Shown here piece by piece: positions 1 through 16,761 of a stretch of 64,000 nucleotides of DNA (position 1 is its first letter; each line of letters starts with the position of its first letter). The notes below the pieces were generated by a model. The model did no database searches. It was not told the DNA's origin and saw nothing but the letters and a program-made list of their open reading frames with translations. Source of the DNA: Euptelea pleiosperma (taxonomy: Eukaryota > Streptophyta > Magnoliopsida > Ranunculales > Eupteleaceae); the NCBI GenBank assembly GCA_035048495.1, contig CM068544.1, positions 46,339,893-46,403,892 of the forward strand, in the 5' to 3' direction. The position numbers and the translations under genes were made by a program.

Positions 1-87
1 CAAACACTTGTTTCACAAAGAGTAGTTTTGTCTTTTTTATTTGGTTAAAGCCAATAATCAAGGGAGAAAAGTCTAATATGTATAATA

Positions 88-775
88 CTAGTAAATGGCC
101 CGTGCCCACGGCACTCTCCGACAAAAGCGTTTGCAAAAATTGGGTGCCTTTGGCACTCAAACGGTATAACGTACTGGGGCGTTACCGTTTTTTCCATTAT
201 AACAGCTGTTATAACGGATTGTAACGCACAGAGGGAGAAATGGGAAAATAATAGAAATAACAAAAATATCGGGTGTTGAAATTCAAATTTTGAATAAATT
301 GAGGTCAAATGAGGCGGATTGAGTGGCTGAAATCTAACCGTCCACATTAGATCGATGCATTTGATCTCAACCACTCTTTATCTAACTGTCCACATTAGAT
401 GGATGGATAAGATAAGAGAATACAACTGAGTTGTCTTGTTATATGCGTGGGTGGCCCTTGCCTGCGCACTTTCCGACAAAGTGTTTGTCAAAATCGGGTG
501 GGAGTTAATCTCAGCCATCGATATGAAGCATAGTGGATCTCAGATACTCATTATTGAAGCCATATAAGATAAGAGGGGGTATAAGAAAACCAGTCACTTG
601 TTATATTGATAATGGGTGGCCGGTGCCCTCGGCACTCCCTGTCAAAGCATTTGCCAAAATCAGGTGTGAGTGGCTGAGATCCCCCGTCCATTTGGGGGAT
701 AAGATCTCGGCCCTTCTTTGTTGAAACAGATAAGAGGGGGTATAAGTGGGGAGACAACTTCCCTGTTTTGTTATA
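88..775. repeat. Three diverged copies of a noncoding repeat unit
   Basis: A core of the form TGGCC-GTGCC-CGGCACT-CC-ACAAA-CGTTTGC-AAAAT-GGGTG occurs at about 92-146, 441-502 and 610-670. Each later part carries ATAAGA and TTGTTATAT motifs (about 434, 600, 770). The spacing is unequal (about 350 then 165), so it is not a clean satellite. No coding potential is seen; it is probably an old transposon-derived repeat. The class is not recognised. Confidence 0.5.
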
Positions 776-1857
776 TAGATATAATGATTTATATTATATA
801 TTATGCTTATATAATTTATTATTTGATGAGTACACTTATCTACATGCATTTACTTGTGCGTACATAATTATTTTAAGCTTTTCATTGGGTAATTGCCTAG
901 GCAGCGGTAGAAGCACCTAGTTGACATAGAGGGTTCTGTCTCTAGGGTTTTGACAACCTTGCTTGTTCTGTTTGAGCATCTTCTGATTACCCATTTATTA
1001 TCATACTGCTTCCCTCACTACAGAAAAAGAGAAAGTGGAAGGTGAAGAGTTACAGGAGTGGTTGAAGTTGGTGGTCGCCCCAGCCGAGCTGACAATCTTC
1101 ATTAGAGGCAAGCAACAGTCTCTTCTCCCACTGCAGTCGAGCTCTGGATAACAACTACTGCATCTTCTACTCTTTAACGCCATTTAAAAAACTCAAAAGG
1201 TATGAATTTAAGTTATTAGCTTCTAAGCTATAGCTCCATCAGATACCTCTGCATGCCATTGTCATTTCACTAAACATCTCCTGACGATTGACAGCAATCC
1301 TTATTTACAGTTCTCTCTGTAAATTTCGACAACGTGCTTCTTTCCGGCTCGCTCAACATTGGCCACTCCTCTTTCTCCTTCATATTACACGTCTTTTCCG
1401 ACGTACTTCAGACCACCTTTTAACTTGGCTGGAGAGTAGATGCAAGGCAAGGTACAGCTGAAAATCGAAAACAAGTACTATTTCCAAGCTTCAGATGAAG
1501 GAAAGATAAATTCTGCTGTCCTTTTTAAGTGCGGGTTGGTCTTGGAATTGTGTTGTACATTTGGGGATTATTTCCTTAATTTGGTAATTATGCATTGTAA
1601 ATCTGTTTTGTTGTAATGTTGTATACATTTCAGTCTATCAATTTTATAATACACCTCTTCTTGTTGGTTCGAAAGAATTGGCGCAGACACCATCCATGTA
1701 CAACTAATATTGCTAACTAAATATTTCGCTGGCCCCAGACCATTTACTAAAAGTAAAGCCCAGGCCTGGATCATTTACACACCTTTGCATGTCTGCCTTT
1801 ATCATGGGTTTGGCTCCACACACCTGTACATGTGGTCTACTTCTGCCTACGTTGTGC
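776..1857. other. Gene-free stretch
   Basis: AT-rich sequence with only short open frames that resemble no family I recognise. No RNA gene or clear transposon end is seen. Confidence 0.5.
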
Positions 1858-2560
1858 TAGGGGTGTCAACTGGTTGGTTCCGAATCCGTACCAATATATC
1901 TAGAACAGGAACCTATTATGTAATTCCACTGTTATTGGTTCGGCTTCTGGTACCAAAACAAGTGGTTCCAGAACTGGAACTGATATCCAATTCTCCAAAG
2001 CTGTATAAAAAATTTGATTTTTTTCTAAAATAATTATCATACTAAATTTTGAGAAAAATTCAATATCGTTAGTGTTACTATATATGTTGGGACAGGTTGT
2101 TGTCTTAGTAGTTTCCTCCTATTATCATTGGAACTCTGCATCCCTGAGCTAAAAAACTTTAGATTTGACAATTTTGTTTTTCGGTGGGACAGGTTGTTGT
2201 CTTAGAGTTTCCTCCCGTTAGGGGCTGTCGGGAGTTGGGTTTTGTTTTTTGGTAGTTCTTTATCTTTTTGATCGCTTTGTACAGTTTTGCTGGGCTCCCT
2301 CAGCCCTCCTTTAATATACTACCTTTTACCGATAAAAAAAAAAAAAAAAACTATATATGTTGGTTCCTAGTCTTTTCCGGTCCGGTTATAAAATAGATAG
2401 TTTAAGAACCAGGATAATAACATAAGGACCCGGCTCGAGTCCCTCCTGTTTGCACTCATCTTTTCAGTCATGCTCTTGGTCGTGGATTTCAAGAGTCCAA
2501 CAACCGAGAGCACGAGTGAAAAGACGAGTCCCCTGATCCGGGTACCTATTGACACCTCTA
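1858..2560. mobile_element. Non-autonomous hAT-like element with nested LINE tail
   Basis: The left end reads TAGGGGTGTCAAC and the right end TGACACCTCTA, which are inverted complements of each other and of the type seen in plant hAT elements. The flanking 8-mers (1850-1857 and 2561-2568) agree at 5 of 8 positions, so a decayed 8-bp target duplication is possible. GGTTC/GAACC motifs near both ends support a foldback structure. No transposase frame is present. A plus-strand LINE-type tail ending in a long A run lies inside it. Confidence 0.5.
2160..2350 (+). mobile_element. LINE 3' tail with poly(A)
   Basis: The sequence ends in TTTAATATACTACC, then TTTTACCGAT, then about 17 A. Nearly the same tail (reverse strand) ends the LINE remnant at 20885-21450, so both belong to one LINE family. 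A related segment starting GGGACAGGTTGTTG also occurs about 98 bases upstream, suggesting a duplicated tail. No reverse transcriptase coding is left here. Confidence 0.55.
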
Positions 2561-3385
2561 CTATGAGCAACCGCTTTGGTGTGCAATTGCACAGAAGTAG
2601 AACTTATTGGATGATCTAGATTGTGTGAGCAAGAGATAAAACTTGGGCGGCTAGTAAGTTTGGTGAATAATCGTGGAAAAAAAAGGTAGACAGGACAATT
2701 AGATATTTTGTAGTAAGAGACAACCAAATATGGCACAAATTTAGTCTGCAACCATTTACAGACTTAAAAGTATACGCAAACATTGTCAGTATGGTTGGAT
2801 GTCCCTTGAAAAATGTGTTAATTCAATGTTTTTAAAAAATTAAATTTAATAAATTAAGAGCACGTTTTTCAATGAGCATTCAATGGTGGATGCGATGTTT
2901 GCATACTTTTAAGTCTGCAAATGGGTTGCAGACTAGATTTGTCCCCAAAGATCAACGTTGCTATCTGATTTCTGAATGTGACAAGAGTCGCAATATCGGA
3001 AGCTGCAACTCGGGTTCTCAAACCTTCACTTTATTTTCCCTTTTTTGGGAAGTGCGATGAACATGAATCGGAAGGGCGTGTTAGAAAAAAAAATTTCTGT
3101 CAACATCCCCCAAAATGCCACTTGGCTTTGGGCCCACCATTTGAGCACTTTCCATCATGGGCTTGGAATCGCCCAAGGCTGTTCACGAAGCCCACGATGA
3201 AAAAGTGCAAAGTGGTCGAACCCGCAAGAAATCACCTGTAAGGCTGATTTGGTGTGCAGATCCAAGGTGTGGACCAAACACTGATGGGTCAGTGGGCCCA
3301 AAATGGTGCCACGTAGCATTTTTAGGCATCTTGGCAGTTGTCAGACTAGTTTTTCCTTATTACAATGTCTCTGACGGACCGTATA
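2561..3385. other. Gene-free stretch upstream of THIC
   Basis: Only short unrecognised frames. The sequence contains several GTGGGCCCA-like words typical of degenerate MITEs elsewhere in the window. No gene is supported. Confidence 0.4.
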
Positions 3386-3682
3386 GATAAGCCACGTGGC
3401 AATTTATTAGAGGACACTGACCGTATAGATGTTTGGCCAATCCTTAGGAGGACCTATAAACCCAAAATCAACCTGATCAGTGATTTCTAAGCGTTAGTTG
3501 AAGTCATTTTCATGGGTTTATTTTAACCGTAGGAAATTGAGCCTTATTTATCATTATTTGGGTACAAAGATCCAAAGGTTTGAAATCACTAATCAGGCTG
3601 AGTTTTAGTACGTAGGTCCACTTATGGTTTATCCAAACATCTATACGGTCACCGTCCTCTAAGAGTTTACCACGTGGCTTAT
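3386..3682. mobile_element. MITE family A, copy 1 (THIC promoter)
   Basis: A foldback element with subterminal arms GCCACGTGGC at 3391-3400 and CCACGTGGC near 3670-3678. Inside are inverted arms GAGGAC-TGACCGTATAGATGTTTGG and CCAAACATCTATACGGTC. Related copies lie at 15686-16035, 23325-23745 and 32755-33053. Both ends carry a perfect CACGTG (3393-3398, 3671-3676). The right end is about 150 bases upstream of the probable THIC TATA box. Confidence 0.75.
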
Positions 3683-3828
3683 ATTTATGCGTGGTCAGGG
3701 ATTCCCTGACTGTCCGTTGTCAGGCAAGTTTTACTCCTTCCGCACGCCAAAAAGTGTGAGGTACACTTTTTTTAAATTTTTTGTACTTTTGCATCCGTCG
3801 GGAGAGAGAGAGTAGAGAGTCCAGTCCT

Positions 3829-3835
3829 TATAAAT
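3829..3835 (+). promoter_or_regulatory. Probable THIC TATA box
   Basis: TATAAAT lies just upstream of a CT-rich leader sequence (about 3845-3933) that precedes a good 5' splice site. This is the usual plant arrangement of TATA box then pyrimidine-rich leader. The start site itself cannot be seen. Confidence 0.45.
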
Positions 3836-3854
3836 GCTTACGTAATCTTCGACT

Positions 3855-10932
<7,078 letters not shown>

Positions 10933-10934
10933 AG

Positions 10935-12306
10935 GTCAGTGCTCGGGGTCTTCCTGTTTTGGGAACGTTTGTTCAATTTTAGCTCCCTTGCAGTTTTGTT
11001 GGCTAAAATTTCTCCTTTTGGAAATGATAATTACATTTCCTCAATTTTCTGATAAAAATAATTACATCTACATCTTATTTACATGGGACACTTCTAGATG
11101 CTTATTACTCTGACGGAGATATCAAACTACTAGAGAGGGACATCAATGAATCAGACAATGGCACTGGTTGTAGACAATTTGTGAAAAAATCGTCATTTAG
11201 AAAATGTATCACAAATTGTTTGATATGTGTGTTCTTTTTCGTTATAGAAATTACAGAGAATACCATTCTCAAACTCAATGTTGTATTTATCTGTTAATTA
11301 TCAATAAGTATTTGGAATTATCAAGTTGATATTTGTCAAAGGTGTCACGGTGTTCTATCTCTTTCTCAATAATGGCCACTTATACACAACATTGAGCTCT
11401 CATCACCAACTGTCAATTTCTCTAACTCTACCTCAGCATGTGGTCCGAATCTCAGTGGGAAAAGTCCCTTTCATGGGAACCACAGGTGTAGTTAACTGTG
11501 TTGGGTTGGTGTGCTTATCATCTCCAATGACAAACACATGCACCAAAGACAACCCATCTCAATTGTTATATGACCCTCCAATCTCTTGATAACATTGGTC
11601 TCCAAACCTCCAAACCCTGCCACAGGCTTGAGCCCTATATGTTTATGCACATTTGGGAAGCAAAATATGCCAAAATCCACCAAATGTTTTCTTCTGAGTT
11701 GTTATATATTAGGGTCTGAGACAGGGAATACCATCATCCTAAGCTTATTATCACATTGTTTTAGTTTTGTTAGCTAAATGTTCTGGAGCTACTCTCTTTT
11801 TTCTCCTCGTTTGTTTATGTGCTGGTAGTTTGTTTTTTCCTGTTATGTTTAACTTGTAAAGGAAACATTATATTAGCATTCCATATAATTGATATTTGAA
11901 TGTAACGTATTGGTTCTTTCAATTTTAAACTCCTGATAAAAACTAGGGTAGTTTAGAAAATACACCAATTACCATTTCCTAGTTCCAGGTTTTACTTTAA
12001 TCTTATGTCTATATGAAATATTGGGACCTATGTAATTGCCAAGAACTATCATGTTAGAGAACATGTTAACATGGTTCTGTTGGACTTGTGCCTAGAGCAC
12101 GTGTCTGGATGGTGCTACCTTCTGCCACGAGAACCATAAAAAAAATCTAATTTTTTATACAGTTCTGGTATAAGCTAAATTAATCTAGATAGTAATGCGG
12201 CTACATATTATCTTATGCATAACTATAAAGAAATCTTATGCTCAAGTTTCTGGGATTTCCATGTATTGACTTTATTTCCTCATTAATATATGGGAATTTC
12301 TCACAG
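10935..12306 (+). other. First 3'-UTR intron of THIC
   Basis: The donor AAG|GTCAGT starts two bases after the TGA (10930-10932); the acceptor TCACAG ends at 12306. The 1372-base intron holds only unrecognised short frames. Plant THIC genes are known to carry an intron close behind the stop codon, and the spliced exon 12307-12407 then leads directly to the riboswitch-controlled donor. The boundaries are my prediction. Confidence 0.7.
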
Positions 12307-12407
12307 GAATACTCCCATCTGACAAACTGGGTCGAAGCTTCTCGGGCCATGGTGGATGAGTGGCTTATTCAGCAGTTGCGATTTATGGTCTAAATTTCAG
12401 GCTTTAG
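12307..12407 (+). other. THIC 3'-UTR exon ending at riboswitch-controlled splice site
   Basis: A short noncoding exon between the TCACAG acceptor and a near-consensus donor TTTAG|GTGAGTAAAT at 12408. The hexamer TTCAGG at 12396-12401 is the exact reverse complement of CCTGAA at 12631-12636 in the aptamer P4/P5 region. Such pairing masks the donor when no TPP is bound in the known Arabidopsis mechanism. Confidence 0.7.
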
Positions 12408-12481
12408 GTGAGTAAATAGCTTTTTAGTTAAAAGACACAGGACAGGTCTTTCTTTGTTCTGCTTGTTTGGAGCCTCTCAGT

Positions 12482-12487
12482 AATAAA
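12482..12487 (+). terminator. AATAAA poly(A) signal inside riboswitch intron
   Basis: A canonical AATAAA lies between the regulated donor (12408) and the aptamer (12549). If the intron is kept, it can specify the short, stable THIC mRNA. If TPP promotes splicing, the signal is removed. This is the order of elements known from plant THIC genes. Confidence 0.65.
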
Positions 12488-12548
12488 ATGCTTTGTGTGT
12501 TGTCTATTTCTTGTTTATCATTTTGGTTCTTCCATTGACATAAGAAAC

Positions 12549-12664
12549 GCACCGGGGGTGCCTGTATCTGCTTCCGTCCCAGCTATTTGGCCAGGATGTG
12601 GGCAGAGCTGGCTGAGAAAGTCCCTTCGAACCTGAACAGGATAATGCCTGCGTAGGGAGTGTGC
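12549..12664 (+). ncRNA. TPP riboswitch aptamer (THI element) in THIC 3' region
   Basis: Conserved blocks are in the right order: GGGGGTGCC, GGCTGAGA, a CCC strand, AACCTGA, GGATAATGCC and TGCGTAGGGA. P1 is GCAC (12549-12552) with GTGC (12661-12664). P2 pairs GGGG with CCC after GGCTGAGAAAG. P4/P5 pairs CAGG with CCTG around ATAATG. P3 is long, about 45 bases, with an outer stem TCTGC/GCAGA and CAGCT/AGCTG, as in plant aptamers. It senses TPP and feeds back on THIC expression. Confidence 0.96.
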
Positions 12665-12701
12665 ATTTTTGTTTTCCATTTTTTCTTCTATGCTTGAACA
12701 G

Positions 12702-14749
12702 GATGGGGACTTCCGACCATGGTTCTGGCTAGCTGATCCATGCAGGCAGGTTCGATGTCATGGTCAGGCTTATCTTCGTCTAGCTAGGAAGTAACCGACA
12801 CACTGGTGGTTTTTCCATTTCTATTATGCTTTGATCATGGTTATAATTGGCCCATACTTAATTAATCAGCCATTGTTACTGAATTTTTTGGATCTCCATT
12901 GCAAAAAATACACACTGATTTTATACATCAACCAACGTCATATGTGATTTTCTCTCCTCCAATTTGGTACCATGTCCTATTTTATCCCAAACTTCATCTC
13001 TAAATTCTTTCAAGCCCTGTGTATTTCATTTCTCTAAAACCTTATCTTTGAACTCTATATAGTTCAGCAATATTGTATTTTTCCTCCAACCATATTGAGA
13101 CCATGATTTACAGGTTCCTGGAAATCTTTCTTTTTTCTTTGCCTTATTGTGGGACGATGAAAACCCAGTGAGATCTTGTGAAATTTTGGCAAATTCTCAT
13201 ATTCTTAAGTGACTATCATTGAATTTCATTCTTTAACTGTTGCAATCTGGTGAGATTTACAATATTATGAAGTAAAAAATACTAATAAAATATGCTCATA
13301 TCTATTTTCTCTCAAGTTTTAGGTATTTTGGAAAATAACGAGTAATGGTGTTGTGTTGTTGATAAATTATTTCTAATATTGTTATGTTCCACAACTTCTT
13401 ACAAGCATGCAGGAGAGCATCATCTTATCTGTTTTAATTTTTTAAAAATGGAATTAATATGTTATTTTTGAAACATGAAAAGGAATACTGAAAAAAATTG
13501 CTCGAGTACTAAAAAAAACTTGATCAATATACTCAACCCAGTAATTGCAGAACTTTTTCAATTAATTTACTGCATCAACCGTTCGAACTCAAAAAACTCA
13601 TAAACTCCTTATTCAAACTCAGGAAAGTTTTCAGATTTCATTCTAGTTGTATAACTTTAATGTCCTTTTATTTCTGAATGTGTAATTTCATACTCTATGG
13701 TTATATGAAATAATAATTACATGCCATCTTTCAACATTATGTTGTTGTATGGACATGCTGGCGTATCTGTTTTTAAATTTCCTCAGGTTACTGTTTTTGA
13801 TGGTAGACTTTCTTGGGTTTCCGTGTTCAACACCTTTCCATTTAGTTTATGATTCAGAATGTCATTGTATTCAGAAATGTTACAACTAATGGTCAATATT
13901 ATGTGCGAACCTCCATTATCAAAAGGATTTCATAAGATACAGCTGGGAAACAGGAAGTGCTTACCTAAAAAAGCATAAAAAAAAGCTAGGGAAGAAAGTA
14001 GGAGCATTCTACATTGTGGAGTTTGTAGATATTATAAGATCTCATCAGGTTGTAGTTGTTCCGTAACTCCAAAAGATCCAACTAAAATGGCTGATGTTTC
14101 ATGTAATAGTTGATACTTGATAGTGTAAACTATCGCCTTGTTCCAAGCATTGAGCCAGAGTGGTATCTGCCATTGTCGTGGGACTTCGCCTTTTTGTTTC
14201 GAAACATATTGTATCTGCCATTGTTGGATTCCTCTGATAACTGTATAGTCTTCCACAAAAGGGGGGTAAAAAGAAAGGAATTTGGTTCTTGGTGTCCATA
14301 TTTTCTTTTTTGCAGTGATAAAATCTAGAATTGATACAAGATAAAAATGGTGCATTCCTGGGGACTATGCAGCAACCTTTTTTATTTGTTAGTAGAGGAC
14401 ATTGCACTGCAGCTGGAATCAACTGATGCCTTTCTTTCCATCACATGGTGGTGTGCATGTGTTGCGCATGTCATGCTTCTTGTTGTGCAGATGTTGTACA
14501 CACGCTTGCTGACGAGTCACCAATGTGGCTTGGTGTGTGGCCATGCAAATCTGCTTGTTTTGTCGAGTAAAAGATGGGCAAAAATCCAAATCTGCTTGTT
14601 TCTCCTGTTTCTAACTGTCAAGCTTTTCTGATGATTCTCTTTTTTCACAAAGCTTGTTTGGTTCATATGGTTTCCAATTTTCCACTTTTATGTTAGTTCT
14701 TCAGTTTCTAAATTTTAAAATCGATAAACAGAGGAGAAAGTTGTCGCGC
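12702..14749. other. Gene-free stretch downstream of THIC
   Basis: Probably contains the end of the long THIC 3' UTR, but I cannot place its poly(A) site. The rest is AT-rich with no recognised gene, RNA or transposon. Confidence 0.4.
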
Positions 14750-14751
14750 AA

Positions 14752-14878
14752 AGGTGATGACGCAATAATCACACCTACATTTGGATGTGGGGTTCACAAC
14801 ACAATGGAATATTCTCATGTCAAATCATGTAGGTCCCACATCCAAATGTGGTTCTGATTGTTACGCCACCACCTTTTG
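14752..14878. mobile_element. Short foldback element
   Basis: The left arm CAAAGGTGATGACGC..ACATTTGGATGTGGG mirrors the right arm CCCACATCCAAATGTGG..GCCACCACCTTTTG across a central spacer of about 45 bases. It is probably a small MITE, and the arms have several mismatches. Confidence 0.6.
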
Positions 14879-15685
14879 CTGCTTTATTGCACCAGCTGAA
14901 ATTTTTCTGCAAAAGATATTTTGATGATAAAAGGTTGGCGTTTCATGTTATATATATTTTTGTTAGAACGTAAAATATTCTCATTAAGAAAACTGATTGA
15001 AAAATAAAAAAAAAAAAGCCAACTTCTATCATGTATTGTGTGTTGATTGGTAGGGAAATTGGTGTGATATTGAATTGTACAAACGTATTAATCCAGTTGC
15101 AATTTCAAAGGGAGAGCATCCTCCTGTCCCCATCCGCAACGGTACTTTTGGATGGAAGTGGAACTCACAAGTCAATGATTCCCATCTAGTAGGACCCATT
15201 AGCCTGAGACTTCGCCTAAGCTCAGTGACAGAGAGTTCAACATGTACCAGGGACAACAATGTTTGCGTTGAGCCAAAATGAACTCACCTAGGAGACATCC
15301 CATGGAAAATCAACCTGGTGGGATGACTATCTTCTGGTATGGGCCCTTGGGACACAAAATCAGTTCAATTTTAACCCCAGAATCAAGGTGTTGCCCATCA
15401 GGCAGGTACAATACGAAGGGCTGAACGGCCTATAATTTCCTTGTACTTCAGGTAGCTAAATCCTTAGGAGGGAGACCAAACTTTCCTAGTCGGTACAAAA
15501 GTTCTGCCTTAGATATGTTGTCCGTAGACCATGGACGATTGAAGTGTTGGCACTCTAATTTGATGGCTTCCAAGCTGCAAGGGAGGAGGGAGATGGTGCT
15601 AAGATGAGGTAAGCCCCTTGCGGATATGGTACCCAAGGCGAACCTCAAATTTGACATAAAGTAATGATTGGGTTCCCCGTGGGAG
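14879..15685. other. Gene-free stretch
   Basis: Short frames on both strands without similarity to a family I know. No gene is supported. Confidence 0.4.
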
Positions 15686-16035
15686 TAAGACTTTGGGTGA
15701 TGACAGGGTGCAATAGGAGCCACGTGGCATATTCTTAGAGGACTTTGACCGTATGGATGTTTTTCCAATCCCTATATGGACCTACAAACAAAAAATCAGC
15801 TTGATTCGTGATTTCAAACATTTGGATATTGGTCACTCAAATAATGGTCAATAATGCTAAAATTTCCCACGGTTAAAATCAACCCATGAAAACAATTCCA
15901 ATCCAACGCCTAGAAATCACTAATCAGGCTGAGTTTTGGCTTGTAGGTCGTCCTAATGATTGGCCAAACATCCATACGGTCAGAGTCCTCTAAGAGTGTT
16001 CCACGTAGCTCATACTGGGCCCTGTCATCAGCCAT
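15686..16035. mobile_element. MITE family A, copy 2
   Basis: The left end has GGTGATGACAGGG then GCCACGTGGCATATTCTTAG; the right end has CTCTAAGAGTGTTCCACGTAGC then CCCTGTCATCAGCC. The interior has the family arms GACCGTATGGATGTTT and AAACATCCATACGGTC and the AATCAGGCTGA word. The left CACGTG is at 15721-15726; the right one is mutated to CACGTA. It lies about 550 bases beyond the SPCS2 stop. Confidence 0.75.
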
Positions 16036-16579
16036 GATAACAAGAAGCCAAAAAAAAAACAGGCTTTTGGAGGGAACCAACGCATGCACATGATTTCGGA
16101 CCTTCACATACCAACAGAATGCCTGCAAATTGGTTAGAAATCAACGTGTTTGAAGGAAGCAGGTGCCTTGAAAAATTCTGTTCCTATTATCTGTCTGTGG
16201 TTCAAATCATAAGATACGAGGTGCTAAATAACCTAACAAGAAACTCTGGAAACCTTCAACAGGGCAGAATCGACACATGCATCAACTAGACCTTATTGCA
16301 GGTACAAAAATATAAACAGAAAACCCCAAAGCGGATGCTAAAAGAAAGCGGCTGAAAGTTTCCGCTTTGCTTTTCCTTAATTGGTGTCCAGTGGAGTTAG
16401 GTGCAATCATGCAATAACCTGTTTTCTCAAATTGGTAAAGTTCGATCAGTTACACTCAAAATCCAAGGAGATCCAAGATATCAACGAACAACATTCCTGC
16501 TTAGTTGCAGTGCTGCTGTAGTCCTTTCCATCTGACCTGTCTGTTCTCTGTCCTACAGGAGAAGGTTACAAGCTTGAAC

Positions 16580-16728
16580 TCACTTGTTCTTTCTAGAATC
16601 TCCTGTATATTCATTAATTAGTCGATCAACATCTTTCCAGAATAAACCTTCCACCAGAATCCCATCCTTGGTGAACCTGCAACATTGACACATATTCATC
16701 CATTAAAGTGAGAAATTGGAACCCAAAG

Positions 16729-16761
<33 letters not shown>

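Larger units (their letters stand above)
12408..12701 (+). other. Alternatively spliced riboswitch intron of THIC
   Basis: Proposed retained-or-spliced intron. The donor is GTGAGT at 12408 and the likely acceptor is a pyrimidine-rich tract ending GAACAG at 12701, 37 bases beyond the aptamer. It encloses both the AATAAA signal and the whole aptamer. The acceptor is the least certain part. Confidence 0.55.

Noticed and set aside
11326..11777. Short frames in the THIC 3'-UTR intron
   Set aside because: No family similarity, no splice continuity with THIC, and a stop codon already precedes them.
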